In this document: positions 17,067 through 26,085 of the stretch, one piece after another
How the letters are laid out: each line of letters begins with the position of its first letter
Position numbering within the stretch: position 1 is the first letter of the stretch
DNA from: Candidatus Tidjanibacter gallistercoris
GTDB taxonomy: Bacteria; Bacteroidota; Bacteroidia; Bacteroidales; Rikenellaceae
Assembly (NCBI GenBank): GCA_019114205.1
Contig: DXFY01000041.1
Coordinates: forward strand, 1 to 33,500
Length of the DNA: 33,500 nucleotides
Direction of reading: 5' to 3'
The notes under the pieces: generated by a model
What the model saw: only the letters and a program-made list of their open reading frames with translations
Told to the model about the DNA's origin: nothing
Database searches by the model: none
Program-made: the position numbers and the translations under genes

Positions 17067-18377
17067 TTACGAACCCTGTATGTCGGGTTCCGTGTATTTC
17101 GGTGCCTTGTCCGTATTCCCCGTAATGTTTTTCGCCAGCGGTATGCTGAACAGCTCCACCGCGCCGACGATGACGAGCGCGAATTTGAGTGCGAAATCTT
17201 CCGACACGTATGTCGCGAGCACGATGAAAAGCACCAGTCCCACCGCACGCCCCGCATAGAGCCCCAGCTCGTGGTTCATGATGTAGGCATACTCGTTGCG
17301 ATGCTCCTGGTGCGACACCACGTCTATCGTACGGAGCTGTATCGGGTTATAGGCCAGGTCGTGCAAAGGCTGAAAGAAAATCTTGCACAGTACGAAGACG
17401 ATGACTCCGACGGCCGAGAAGAGAACGGCATTGACGAGCGTACCGAGAAAGAAGATGACGATACCCACGGCGAAAACCGCGATACGGTCTTTCGGTTTGG
17501 TCACACGTCCCAGTACATAGACGATGACGGCCGTTATCAGTCCGCCGATTCCCTGTATGAGTCCGAGTTCGCCCTCGCTCCCGACAAGGCGGAGAATCAG
17601 TATGGCGGGAGCCGTGACGAGGAAGCCCTGAATCAGCCCTTTGAGTGCCGCGAGTCCTATCATCTTGTGCCAAAGTCTATTGAACTGGAAGTACAGGAAT
17701 TTCTTCTGTACGGGGTTGGTAAATTTGCCGCGGGAGAGCGCGACGCAGGCAAGGATGCAGATGCCCAGCGTCACGAACGTAACTATCTGGTACGCGCGGT
17801 TGATGTCCAGCGTGTTTCCGAACACTCCCGTGCCGGAGGCTTTGGCGAGAAATCCGCCCACGGCCAGGGGGACGAGGATGGAGCATACCGAAAAGAAGAA
17901 CGATTCGAGACCGTAGAAATAGTTCCGGTTGTCGTCCGTAGTCGAATTGAGGGCGAGCAGGTAGCGGTTCGTCCAGAAGAATCCGACCGATACGCCGAGC
18001 AGCAAGCCCGACAGGACGAGTTCCCAGAGCCCCACGGCCCGCACGGTCATCATCACCAGCAGGGAAATCCCGCTCACGAGGATACCGAACATGTAAAGCG
18101 TCCGGACGTTAATCCGTTTGAGCAGGAAGCCGTTGATGAGCGACGAAAGAACGATGCCCGTGTACTGCGCGAGCTGATACACGGCCACGAACGAAGGGTT
18201 GTTCGTATTGCGCATGATGTACGCCCCGACGAAAATCTCGATTACGGGCAGTACGAATGCGAAACAGAGATTCGTAATGAGCAGCACCTTCATGTTGTGG
18301 GGCTGTCGACGGAAATACTGGAATTCGCTGACGAATTTTGCCATAAGTCCAAACTGAGTTTTTTTCGATGTTGGCAT
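17067..18377 (-). CDS. MFS-type sugar permease
   Basis: This inner-membrane major-facilitator protein of about 436 residues has 12 hydrophobic segments. The N-terminal signature FQYFRRQPHNMKVLLITNLCF and IEIFVGAYIMRNTNNPSFVAVY is, from general knowledge of the phylum, typical of permeases encoded beside GH130 enzymes. It would import the disaccharide or oligosaccharide produced in the periplasm and hand it to the cytoplasmic GH130 protein encoded just upstream. The start is ATG 18377 (MPTSKK...); ATG 18344 is a plausible alternative, while the longer open frame to 18443 reads as spacer. It sits third-last before susC in the same operon. Confidence 0.85.
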   Translation of the reverse strand: MPTSKKTQFGLMAKFVSEFQYFRRQPHNMKVLLITNLCFAFVLPVIEIFVGAYIMRNTNNPSFVAVYQLAQYTGIVLSSLINGFLLKRINVRTLYMFGILVSGISLLVMMTVRAVGLWELVLSGLLLGVSVGFFWTNRYLLALNSTTDDNRNYFYGLESFFFSVCSILVPLAVGGFLAKASGTGVFGNTLDINRAYQIVTFVTLGICILACVALSRGKFTNPVQKKFLYFQFNRLWHKMIGLAALKGLIQGFLVTAPAILILRLVGSEGELGLIQGIGGLITAVIVYVLGRVTKPKDRIAVFAVGIVIFFLGTLVNAVLFSAVGVIVFVLCKIFFQPLHDLAYNPIQLRTIDVVSHQEHRNEYAYIMNHELGLYAGRAVGLVLFIVLATYVSEDFALKFALVIVGAVELFSIPLAKNITGNTDKAPKYTEPDIQGS

Positions 18378-18452
18378 GAAGGGAAAACACGATACGCCCC
18401 TCGAAGGGCACGCCGGCCCGATGCGGGCAGCAGTACCGCCCACCGGCGAGGG

Positions 18453-19499
18453 TCACACACCGAGGGTTTCGAGTATTTCCCGTATGGAAAATGTCGCTCC
18501 GCAAATCACCTCGTCGCTCGCACCGTAATAGATGCGGATGGTATCCCCATCCACGTACTGCCCGTTGGAGAATACCACATTCCCGAAGAAACCGGCCCGT
18601 TCGTAGGGAGCCGTCGGTTCCATAATGGGTTCTTCGCTCCGTGCGAGCACCTTCGACGGGTCATCGAGGTCGAGCAGCAGCGCACCGAGGCAGTAGCGGT
18701 TATCGGCGTCGGCACCGTGATAGATTTCGAGCCACCCTTTTTCTGTACGCACGGGCGCAGCGCCTGCGCCGACACGGGCCGAGTCCCACATGCCCTCGCG
18801 CGTGACGGCGATGCACTTGTGGTTGCCCCAATGCAGCCGGTCGGGCGACTCGGCGAGCCAAATGTAGTTGCCGCCGAGTTCCGGACTGCTCGGACGGTGG
18901 AACGCATAGTACCTACCGCCGACGCGCGATTCGAACAGGGCGCAGTCCTTGTTGTGAGGAGGGAATATCATCCCCTTGCGGTCGAGGGATTTGAAGTCGC
19001 GCGTTACGATGAGGCCCACCCCTACCGCGACGGGCGAAACCTCCGTGAAGGTGAGGTAATAACCGTCCTCCATGGTAGCTACGCGGCAATCCTCGATGCC
19101 GAACGATTCGAGGGAGCCCTTGCCGAAAATCGGCTTGTAGTCGGCATCTTCGTAGAAATTCACGCCGTCGTCGCTGAACACGGGCCGCAGGTAGGAAAGC
19201 GTCGTCAGATAATTCCGTCCCTCGAACCGGATGACCCGCGGGTCGGAAGCGTCGAGTCGGGGGTCGTCCCTGTCGAACGACAACACTTCAATCTCGTCTT
19301 GCTCGTTGTATATCGGAAAACTGATGCGCCCTTCCTGCTGACGCGGCCTCTCGGCCACCCGGAGCAGCAGCCCGATACGGCCCCCCAGACGGAATACGCC
19401 GGGATTGAGCAGGCAGACGATTTCCATCCCCTCGATACCGGGACGCAAGTCCGATGGCCTAAGGAGCGGATTTACCGGGAACCTCTTTGCAATGTCCAT
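18453..19499 (-). CDS. GH130-family beta-mannoside phosphorylase/hydrolase
   Basis: The 348-residue protein has no signal peptide and is cytoplasmic. It shows the five-bladed propeller of GH130: NPGVFRLGG near 32-40, RLDASDPRVI near 81-90, the catalytic-acid strand SFGIEDCRVA (Asp137), and the signature WDSARVGAGAAPV...GWLEIYHGAD near 234-262, which contributes phosphate-contacting Arg and His residues in phosphorylases. Family members split beta-mannosides with phosphate, giving mannose 1-phosphate, though some are hydrolases. Likely substrates are mannosyl-N-acetylglucosamine or other beta-mannosides, but subfamily needs alignment. It is first in the operon, 73 bases from the predicted transcription start. 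Confidence 0.9.
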   Translation of the reverse strand: MDIAKRFPVNPLLRPSDLRPGIEGMEIVCLLNPGVFRLGGRIGLLLRVAERPRQQEGRISFPIYNEQDEIEVLSFDRDDPRLDASDPRVIRFEGRNYLTTLSYLRPVFSDDGVNFYEDADYKPIFGKGSLESFGIEDCRVATMEDGYYLTFTEVSPVAVGVGLIVTRDFKSLDRKGMIFPPHNKDCALFESRVGGRYYAFHRPSSPELGGNYIWLAESPDRLHWGNHKCIAVTREGMWDSARVGAGAAPVRTEKGWLEIYHGADADNRYCLGALLLDLDDPSKVLARSEEPIMEPTAPYERAGFFGNVVFSNGQYVDGDTIRIYYGASDEVICGATFSIREILETLGV

Positions 19500-19579
19500 A
19501 CACTTGTGTTTTATTGGTTGTCAATAAGGTACATACCATACTACAAGGTTCACTCTCAGGTCTGCGCTTTCGGCAGCGG

Positions 19580-19609
19580 CAAAGATAACAAAAGACGGGC
19601 GCATTCAAA
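19580..19609 (-). promoter_or_regulatory. Promoter of the polysaccharide utilization operon
   Basis: On the minus strand TTTG (19609-19606) is followed after 18 bases by TATCTTTG (19587-19580), matching the Bacteroidota consensus. The predicted start is near 19572, with a ~70-base leader before the GH130 ATG. No operator repeat is obvious nearby and no SusR/HTCS/anti-sigma gene lies in the operon. Confidence 0.75.
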
Positions 19610-19933
19610 GAGAAAAACCGTTTTCCTTCAGCAGCATGCCGCTGCTTTTCTGTCCGCATGCGACACGCTTCGTGCGGAATAGTCTCGGCCGATTTTCCGT
19701 ACAGGACGCTCCCGGAACCCGATGGCTGTCCCGGACAAACCAGCAAAAGGCGCGCCAATCGGAAAAGGACGGCACGGGGACGGAATCCGGTGCTTCCCGC
19801 CGTAAACGCAGCATGCGGGAATACCGCCGCAGAGACAGGCACTCCCGCCACGAAACCGAAACTGTCCGTGCGTACACGCAGTCCGCCGGAAATACAGGCG
19901 TACATCCCACACGAAAAGGGAAGGTCCCGAAAC
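19610..19933. other. Intergenic spacer, nothing found
   Basis: This GC-rich gap separates the polysaccharide-operon promoter from the terminator of the upstream receptor gene. Several frames are open on both strands without recognisable content. Confidence 0.5.
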
Positions 19934-19967
19934 ACGGAACGGGCCCCGCAAGCGGGGCCCGTTCCGT
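19934..19967 (-). terminator. Strong hairpin downstream of the TonB receptor gene
   Basis: A perfect 16-base stem (19934-19949 with 19952-19967) containing the core GGGCCCCGC/GCGGGGCCC starts 7 bases after the receptor stop codon. On the minus strand it is followed by GTTTCGG, a poor U-tract, so termination may depend mainly on stem strength. Confidence 0.75.
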
Positions 19968-19974
19968 CACCGTA

Positions 19975-22905
19975 TCACCTCCTGGGAGGGGGACCGCCCG
20001 GATGGTGCATGCCTCCCGAACGCTGCACGCCCACACTGCTGCCGCCCGTCTCGAAATTATCGTACCGACTGGCTTCGCGCGATGCCTTCTTGCCGAAGTT
20101 GCGCAGGTTGTACACGAACTGCAGGGAAAAATACCGGCCGATGGCCAGGTTGCTGCTGTTCTGGATGTATGAACTCTGTACGGTACGGCGGAAACTCGTA
20201 TTCTGGTTGAACAGGTCGTTCACGCCGATGCTGATTTCGCCGAGCTGGTTACGGAAAATCTTCTTGCCGATGTAGAGGTTACACAGCACGTACTGCTCGT
20301 CGTAACTGCTGGTGATGCCCCGGTACTGGGTATAGGAGGCATTCCCGGTAAAGGTAATTCCCTTCCATATCACCCACTTGACGCTCGCCGAGGCATACTG
20401 GTTGATAAAGCGGTCGTCGGTCTTCACGCCGCCGGAAATGCCGCTGGCGATGTTGTAGCTGCCGTTGTACATGAGCGTGAAGTCGATGTTCTCGCTGATG
20501 TTGCTGCTGAGCTGTATGCCTCCGTCGAAATATTTTTCGCTCCGCATGAACCGCTCCCCGTCCACGATGTTGGGCGTCTGGGCGAACATGGTTCCTATGT
20601 TGAAATTGAGGTTGCTGCCCAGAAACTTCACCGGCAGGCCGTAACTGAGACCGGCACGCACGGCCCAGCTGTTTCCTATGTTGGCATACCGCGCATAACG
20701 CTGGCCGGGCTGCAACACGTTGTCCGAACCGGGTATCGGGAAGGGGTTCGATGAACTGTACGTCACTATCGAATCGCCGATGTAGTCCGAAGTGTATTCC
20801 GCACCGAGCATCACGGTAAAGGTCTGTCCCTTAGCGACATTGGAATTGACATAGAAGGCGTGCAGCCGGTTGGTGTAGGCCGGACGCAGAGCCGAATTAC
20901 CGCTGCGCACGTACGTGCTCGAAGAAAAGTCGGGCACATCCTGCAGCTGGGTGACCGACGGATTGTCCGTCCTGGAATGGGCGTGTATCCTGAGCGTGTT
21001 CTGCGCATCGAAGTTGACGTTGGCCATCGCCGAATAAACGAGGTTGTTGAACGCATAGCGCACGTTGGGCACGGCCGTCGTAGGATAGGCGGTATCGTTG
21101 TCGAGCGTGGAATACTGGTACATCAGCGATGCCGACAGGTTGGTCTTGCCGTCGGAGAACCGGTACCCCGGTCCTACCCGCTGAGTAAGATACCCGCTGT
21201 TGTTCAGTGTCGAAAGCTTTTCGCTCAAGTCGGGCGAAATGACCTCCAGCACCGGGTCCCAGAGATAGGTGAGCTTTTCGGCATCGGAATATTCGTAACT
21301 GATGCGGTATTCGAGGTTGAGCTGCGATTTTTTGCCGAGCGGTTCGGTATAGGTCGCCCCGCCGCCCAAACGGTAACTGTACGAATTGCCCGTGATGCGC
21401 TGGTTGGCCACGGAATCGGCCGCTGCGCCCGCGACATACTGCGGCAGGTAGTAATATTCTTCGATGAGTTCCAGTTCCCTGTTCTTGCTGTAACTTCCAT
21501 CAATGTTGAATGTCAGCGTGCGTCCCTGCCTGCCGAGCTTCAGGCGGTAAAGCGCGTTCAACCCGGTATGGAATCCAGACCGGGAATCGTCCTCGCCGCC
21601 GAGGATGCTCCGGATTGCCGTGGCGAGGTCGCCGTCCAGTTCGGACATGTCCGTCTGCGTCTGTTCCGTACTCGTATATTTCTGGTACCGGAAAAAAGGA
21701 CGCACCATGAGGTTCTGGTTCTCGTTTATCTTATAGTCGATTCGGGCGTCGAAACGATGATTGTAGTTCTCCGCACCGGACGTTCCCTTTTCGTACTCAT
21801 ACTGTGTACCGGGCTGCAGCCACGTCTCGTTCACGAATTCGTTCCGGTTCCTGCTGTGGTTGAAGAAGTAGCTCGCCGTCAGGTCCAGGTTGTCCCGTCT
21901 GCCCCACGTATCGCTGTAATTGACACCGATGGCCTGCACGGTGGATATGCCGTCCATCGGCCGGACGAGGAATCCTCCTACGCCCCGGCCCCCGCCGCGG
22001 CCCATACCTCCGCCGCTCGAAGAGCTGCCTCCCGTATTGACCACGCCGAGAATATCCTCGAAAGAGAAATTCTGCTGGTTCAGGTTGTTGGCGAGTCCGA
22101 TGATGGAAATCCGGCTGTCACCCTCGAAGATGTTCACGTTGCCTCCCGCCGTATAGTATTCCGGATAACCGTATGCGGCGTAGAGCTTGCCGAACTGACC
22201 GCGGCGCTTGCTCTCCGAGGTGACGATATTCAGCGCCTTGTATCCTTCGCCGTCATCGAGGCCGGTGAATTCCGCCTGGTCGCTCAGCTTGTTGAACACC
22301 TCGACGCTCTCCACCACCTCGGCCGGCAGGTTCTTGATGGCCGTACTTACGTCGTCGCCGAAAAACTCCTTGCCGTCCACCAGCACCCTCTTAATCTCTT
22401 CGCCCTGCGCCTCTACCGTACCGTCGGCAGAAATCATGATACCGGGCATCTTGGCCAGCAGGCTTTCGGTATCGGCATCGACCGCCACCTTGAATGCCGA
22501 CGCATTATACACGACCGTGTCCCCCTTCTGCGAAGTACGCATGGCCGGCGCTTCCAGCACCACGGCATCGATTTCGTTGTCGTCGAGCTTCATCGCTATC
22601 GTGCCGAGGTCCGCGACCGAAGCATCTACCGTAACCAGCTTCTCGTAATCGGCATATCCGAGAAACGATACCCTGACGGTGTATTCCCCGTAGGGTACGG
22701 ACGCGATACTGAACCGGCCGTCCACATCGCTCATCACGTTTTTCGCCGCATCTCCGTCGGCGGGCACCGCCTCGACGACCGCCCCCGGCAGCGACTCGCC
22801 GTCGGCTGCATCCACCACCCGGCCGGTAATACGTCCCGGCGACGCGGCGGATGCCTCCACGGCTGCCAACATCATCAAACCCAACAAACCTGTAATTCCT
22901 TTCAT
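19975..22905 (-). CDS. TonB-dependent receptor with carboxypeptidase-like N-domain and Gly-rich insert
   Basis: The 976-residue outer-membrane protein has a signal peptide (cleavage after AASA/AS, ~21), a CarboxypepD_reg-like domain (~25-108, GRITGRVVDAADGESLPGAVV), a plug-like region (~125-235, including RVLVDGKEFFGDDVSTAIKNLPAEVV) and a long barrel of the 'outer membrane beta-barrel protein' type, distinct from SusC (no SusD partner, no SIYGSRG signature). Residues 292-311 are a Ser/Gly/Arg insert (GGSSSSGGGMGRGGGRGVGG), and the extreme C-terminus is unusual, GGMHHPGGPPPRR, rather than the usual terminal aromatic. It follows the kinase and LytTR regulator genes (109-base gap), suggesting it is their regulatory target. 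The ligand is unknown; metal or peptide is as likely as sugar. Confidence 0.85.
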   Translation of the reverse strand: MKGITGLLGLMMLAAVEASAASPGRITGRVVDAADGESLPGAVVEAVPADGDAAKNVMSDVDGRFSIASVPYGEYTVRVSFLGYADYEKLVTVDASVADLGTIAMKLDDNEIDAVVLEAPAMRTSQKGDTVVYNASAFKVAVDADTESLLAKMPGIMISADGTVEAQGEEIKRVLVDGKEFFGDDVSTAIKNLPAEVVESVEVFNKLSDQAEFTGLDDGEGYKALNIVTSESKRRGQFGKLYAAYGYPEYYTAGGNVNIFEGDSRISIIGLANNLNQQNFSFEDILGVVNTGGSSSSGGGMGRGGGRGVGGFLVRPMDGISTVQAIGVNYSDTWGRRDNLDLTASYFFNHSRNRNEFVNETWLQPGTQYEYEKGTSGAENYNHRFDARIDYKINENQNLMVRPFFRYQKYTSTEQTQTDMSELDGDLATAIRSILGGEDDSRSGFHTGLNALYRLKLGRQGRTLTFNIDGSYSKNRELELIEEYYYLPQYVAGAAADSVANQRITGNSYSYRLGGGATYTEPLGKKSQLNLEYRISYEYSDAEKLTYLWDPVLEVISPDLSEKLSTLNNSGYLTQRVGPGYRFSDGKTNLSASLMYQYSTLDNDTAYPTTAVPNVRYAFNNLVYSAMANVNFDAQNTLRIHAHSRTDNPSVTQLQDVPDFSSSTYVRSGNSALRPAYTNRLHAFYVNSNVAKGQTFTVMLGAEYTSDYIGDSIVTYSSSNPFPIPGSDNVLQPGQRYARYANIGNSWAVRAGLSYGLPVKFLGSNLNFNIGTMFAQTPNIVDGERFMRSEKYFDGGIQLSSNISENIDFTLMYNGSYNIASGISGGVKTDDRFINQYASASVKWVIWKGITFTGNASYTQYRGITSSYDEQYVLCNLYIGKKIFRNQLGEISIGVNDLFNQNTSFRRTVQSSYIQNSSNLAIGRYFSLQFVYNLRNFGKKASREASRYDNFETGGSSVGVQRSGGMHHPGGPPPRR

Positions 22906-23014
22906 TTTTCGTGTTTATGTCCCTGTATCTGTCCTTACTCCCCGAATCGCACCTGCACGGCCTCCTGCGGCGTCGGCAACGCACGCAAAAAACATTCCGC
23001 CGTGTGCGTCCCGC

Positions 23015-23770
23015 CTAACGCATACCCGAAATCCATTTCTTAAATTCCGGCACCCGTGCCTTGCTGATAACCACCTTTTCCGGTACTTCGACCGAAAGGT
23101 TCACCGACAGCCTGTTGCCGAACCATACCGTGATGTCCTCTATCGCCTCGCGCGAGATGACGAACTGCCTGTTGGCCCGGAAAAAACCCTCTTCGGGCAG
23201 TTGGACCATCACCGAGTCGAGGGGCCGGTCGAAGGGAAACCGCTCGCCCTTCAGCGTGCAGGCCACCACCCGTTCGTTGCTGGAATAAAGGTAGGCGATG
23301 TCCTCTGTCCGCAGCGGTATGATACGGTCTCTGACATACACGAGAAATGCCTGCGCTCCGCGCTGCGCCCGCACCAGTTCTCCGATGCGCCGCGCATAGT
23401 CGCCCGCACCGGCCCGCGAAAGGTTTTCCAGCTTCTCCACCGCCCGGTGCAGGTCGCTTTCCTTGATGGGCTTGAGCAGGTAATCGATGCTGTTCACCCG
23501 GAAAGCATCGAGCGCATACTGGTCGTAGGCGGTCGTGAATATCACGGGACACTTGATTTCGACCTTCTCGAATACCGAAAAAGCCGAACCGTCCGCAAGG
23601 TGTATGTCCATGAAGACCAGCTCCGGTGCCGGGTTTTCCGAGAACCACTCCACCGTATCGGTCACGCTCTCCAGCTGCGCCGCCACTTCCATGTAGGGGA
23701 ATTCCCGCCTCAGAAGCGACGAAAGGTTCAGTGCGGCCGCCGTTTCGTCTTCCACGATTACCACTCTCAT
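23015..23770 (-). CDS. LytTR-type response regulator
   Basis: The 251-residue regulator has a receiver domain (1-~120) with acidic residues E7/D8, phosphoacceptor D55 in LVFMDIHLADG, T in VIFTTAYD and K in DYLLKPIKES. A C-terminal LytTR DNA-binding domain (~145-251) carries IIPLRTEDIAYLYSSNERV and FFRANRQFVISREAI. Such regulators bind direct repeats upstream of target genes. It starts 10 bases after the kinase stop, and the pair is surely co-transcribed. The receptor gene immediately downstream is the obvious candidate target. Confidence 0.96.
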   Translation of the reverse strand: MRVVIVEDETAAALNLSSLLRREFPYMEVAAQLESVTDTVEWFSENPAPELVFMDIHLADGSAFSVFEKVEIKCPVIFTTAYDQYALDAFRVNSIDYLLKPIKESDLHRAVEKLENLSRAGAGDYARRIGELVRAQRGAQAFLVYVRDRIIPLRTEDIAYLYSSNERVVACTLKGERFPFDRPLDSVMVQLPEEGFFRANRQFVISREAIEDITVWFGNRLSVNLSVEVPEKVVISKARVPEFKKWISGMR

Positions 23771-23780
23771 ACCGTCCCGT

Positions 23781-24851
23781 TCATTTTGATTCGACGGCCC
23801 CCAGGGGCAGACGTACCGTAAACGTCTTTCCGTCGTCTATTATATTGACATCCTTATCGGTCAGCAGCCTGTAACGGCTGGCGATATTTTTGAGTCCGAT
23901 GCCCGTTCCCCGTTCCGAATCGTCTATCTTGGGCTGAAGGGGATTGCTTACCAGCAGCCAGTCGCCCGAAGCCGATATGGTAACGGTAAGGGGCCTGGTG
24001 CGCGTGATGGTATTGTGTTTCACGGCATTCTCCACTAAAGGCTGGAGCGTGAGCGAAGGCAGCGTCCGGTCGAGATAATGTTCGGGAATATCCGCCTCGA
24101 TGAACAGCTTCCCCTCGTAACGCAGTTCCAGCAGGTATTTGTAGGCATCCAGAAATCCCATCTCGTCCCGCAGAGTCGTCATGCTGGTCTTTCCCGACTG
24201 GATGATATAACGGAACGTATCGGACAGACGGTCGATATAGACGAGCGCATCGTCGTTCTTGTTCTCCCGCACGAGCATGGCGAGCGAATTGAGCGAATTG
24301 AAGAAGAAATGGGGGTTCATCTGGTTGATGAGCACGTCGTATCGCGACCGCAGGTTCTCGGTTTTCAGGCGCTCGTTCTCGACCGTCATCCGCTGTTGCA
24401 GCACGATGAGTTCGTATATCTTCCCGTAGAGCGTCACCACCACGAGGGTGAACGAACATTTCAGGAGCACCATCGGGTTGAACAGTCGCTTGGCCGTGAA
24501 CATGATGTGTATGTCGCCCACGCGGTTCATGTAGGGAGCGAGGAAATAGACGGCCACCGACAGGAGAATGGCGGCCAGCAGCCTTTTGGGAAAGCTGTGC
24601 GACCGTATCTTGTTCTCGTTCAGGTTGTGCGTGAAGACGGTCAGCAAGACGAACGACACGACCATGTAAAACAGCACTTCGAGCACCGCGAAAGCCGTAC
24701 TGTTTTCCGATACGGGATGTTCGGGTCGGAGCTGCGCGGTTCGCTGCAAAATCATGAAGACGAAATACGAGAAATTCACGATGAGGCTGATGGCTACGGC
24801 AATCAGCACGTTAATCACCACACCGCCGGTTTTGAACTTGGTCCTGAACAT
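23781..24851 (-). CDS. LytS/YehU-type membrane sensor histidine kinase
   Basis: The 356-residue protein has four hydrophobic segments (about residues 10-35, 55-75, 90-106, 128-148), a coiled linker (LQQRMTVENERLKTENLRSRYD), a His_kinase box with phosphoacceptor H181 in INQMNPHFFFNSLNSL, and an HATPase domain with the N-box LVENAVKHN and G-box GTGIGLKNIASRY. There is almost no extracytoplasmic sensor domain, so it likely senses within the membrane or via short loops. I use ATG 24851; an in-frame TTG at 24863 is less likely. It is the first gene of the kinase-regulator-receptor unit. Confidence 0.94.
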   Translation of the reverse strand: MFRTKFKTGGVVINVLIAVAISLIVNFSYFVFMILQRTAQLRPEHPVSENSTAFAVLEVLFYMVVSFVLLTVFTHNLNENKIRSHSFPKRLLAAILLSVAVYFLAPYMNRVGDIHIMFTAKRLFNPMVLLKCSFTLVVVTLYGKIYELIVLQQRMTVENERLKTENLRSRYDVLINQMNPHFFFNSLNSLAMLVRENKNDDALVYIDRLSDTFRYIIQSGKTSMTTLRDEMGFLDAYKYLLELRYEGKLFIEADIPEHYLDRTLPSLTLQPLVENAVKHNTITRTRPLTVTISASGDWLLVSNPLQPKIDDSERGTGIGLKNIASRYRLLTDKDVNIIDDGKTFTVRLPLGAVESK

Positions 24852-24884
24852 AGTATCGAGCAATCAATCGGAAGGAATCCGGCA

Positions 24885-24892
24885 CAAATATA
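24885..24892 (-). promoter_or_regulatory. -7 box of the sensor kinase promoter
   Basis: TATATTTG on the minus strand (24892-24885) is a perfect TAnnTTTG box 34 bases upstream of the kinase ATG. No TTTG is found at the expected -33 position, so the promoter may be weak or activator-dependent. Confidence 0.5.
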
Positions 24893-25026
24893 AGGTACGG
24901 AACGTCAGCGGTACGAGCGCGCCGGTCGAAACGGAAAAACAGGGGGGTGAACGGACTTCAGCCCTCCGCCTCAGTCCGCATCACCGTGTGCCTTCCGAAT
25001 CCGTACACGCAACGTCCGGCCGGATG

Positions 25027-25563
25027 CTACCGCTCCGGCTCGCCGTACCACGAGGCATAGAGCATGTAATCCCGTGCGGTACGTTCGACGATTTCCTTGC
25101 GTTGCTGCGGCGTCACCTCCTTCACCCGCCGTGCCGGTACTCCGGCATAAACTCCGCCGGGTTCCAGCCGACTCCCGGCCAGCACCAGCGCATTGGCGGC
25201 CACGATACAGCCGCTTCCGACCACGGCATTGTCGAGTATCGTGGCCCCCATCCCAATCAGGCACCCGTCCTCGATGATGCCTCCATGCACAATGGCGTTA
25301 TGCCCTATCGACACGTCGCTGCCGATTACGGCTTGCGACGGATGCGGCGAACCGTCGTAAAGGGTGTGTATCACCGCACCGTCCTGAATGTTCGTCCGGT
25401 CGCCGATGCGGATGCTGTTCACGTCGCCGCGCAGCACCGCACCGTACCAGATGCTGCAATCCCGGCCCACGGTCACGTCGCCTATCAGTACGGCCGTTTC
25501 GGCCAGAAACGTCCCTTCTCCCACTACGGGCACATGCCCGCGCACTTCCTTGATAATTGCCAT
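25027..25563 (-). CDS. Gamma-carbonic-anhydrase-like hexapeptide protein
   Basis: The 178-residue protein is a left-handed beta-helix of hexapeptide repeats with the YrdA/PaaY/CaiE family motif set. Zinc-binding histidines are H66 (GAVIHTLYD), H88 and H93 (SIGHNAIVHGG). R45 and D47 (VLRGDV) and Q60 (TNIQDG) match conserved positions. The C-terminal helix packs on the side of the trimer. Cytoplasmic; some members hydrate CO2, many have no shown activity. It starts 13 bases after the stop of the broken PDZ gene and looks like the last gene of a mazG-PDZ-gamma-CA string. Confidence 0.93.
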   Translation of the reverse strand: MAIIKEVRGHVPVVGEGTFLAETAVLIGDVTVGRDCSIWYGAVLRGDVNSIRIGDRTNIQDGAVIHTLYDGSPHPSQAVIGSDVSIGHNAIVHGGIIEDGCLIGMGATILDNAVVGSGCIVAANALVLAGSRLEPGGVYAGVPARRVKEVTPQQRKEIVERTARDYMLYASWYGEPER

Positions 25564-25575
25564 ATTGCTGTTCCG

Positions 25576-26056
25576 TTATAGAATTTCTTTCGTTGTGGCC
25601 GTACAAACCGCAGGCACTCCGGCGCGGAGCAAGCCGAGCACATGGTCTCCGGGGGCCTTCCAAAGCATATCCGCAGCAGCGTGCTCCACCGTCCGCCCCC
25701 CGTCGCACGAGACGATGACATCGCCCGAATGCATTCCTTGCGACACCCGAACAACGCGGCTGGGAGACCGGATGCAACGAATCCGAACGGCTTTTCCGCA
25801 ACCGCCCCGGAGGGCAGCCGACAGGATGCGGGAACATCGCAACCGACCGCACATACGAAACGTCTCTAATCGTGCGCTGCCGCTCCAGCCGCCCAATCGG
25901 TACGCATCGGAAAGCCGTTCCGACCGACGACGGCACCGCCCCCGACCCGGCGACAAATACCCTGCCGCAACACCGGGTGAACCAGCCCCAGACAGGGGCG
26001 CTGCACAGTACCTCCATGCCGCAGGAGGCAAAGAACACGGCACCCGAAAGGAGCAT
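25576..26056 (-). pseudogene. PDZ-domain lipoprotein, apparently frameshifted
   Basis: The gap between mazG and the gamma-carbonic-anhydrase gene is filled by two minus-strand frames that together look like one small lipoprotein. From ATG 26056, 30 bases after mazG, the frame begins MLLSGAVFFASC, a short lipoprotein signal with FASC lipobox. From about 25815 to the TAA at 25576 a different frame encodes a convincing PDZ half-domain: GGCGKAVRIRCI (carboxylate loop and strand B), GMHSGDVIVSCDGGRTVEHA, and APGDHVLGLLRAG. A one-base shift near CCGGGGCGG (~25813) would join them. Its operon position and tight spacing on both sides support a former or real gene of about 160 residues. It is either a true frameshift (pseudogene) or a sequence error. 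Unusually many Cys codons in the N-terminal part suggest drift. Confidence 0.5.
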
Positions 26057-26085
26057 CGAACACCGCGGCGACCTGCGGCGCCGGG

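Noticed and set aside
16848-19682. 944-codon open frame on the plus strand
   Set aside because: Crosses three well-identified minus-strand genes and an operon promoter without any recognisable domain.
20860-23043. 727-codon open frame on the plus strand
   Set aside because: Antisense shadow of the TonB-dependent receptor gene.
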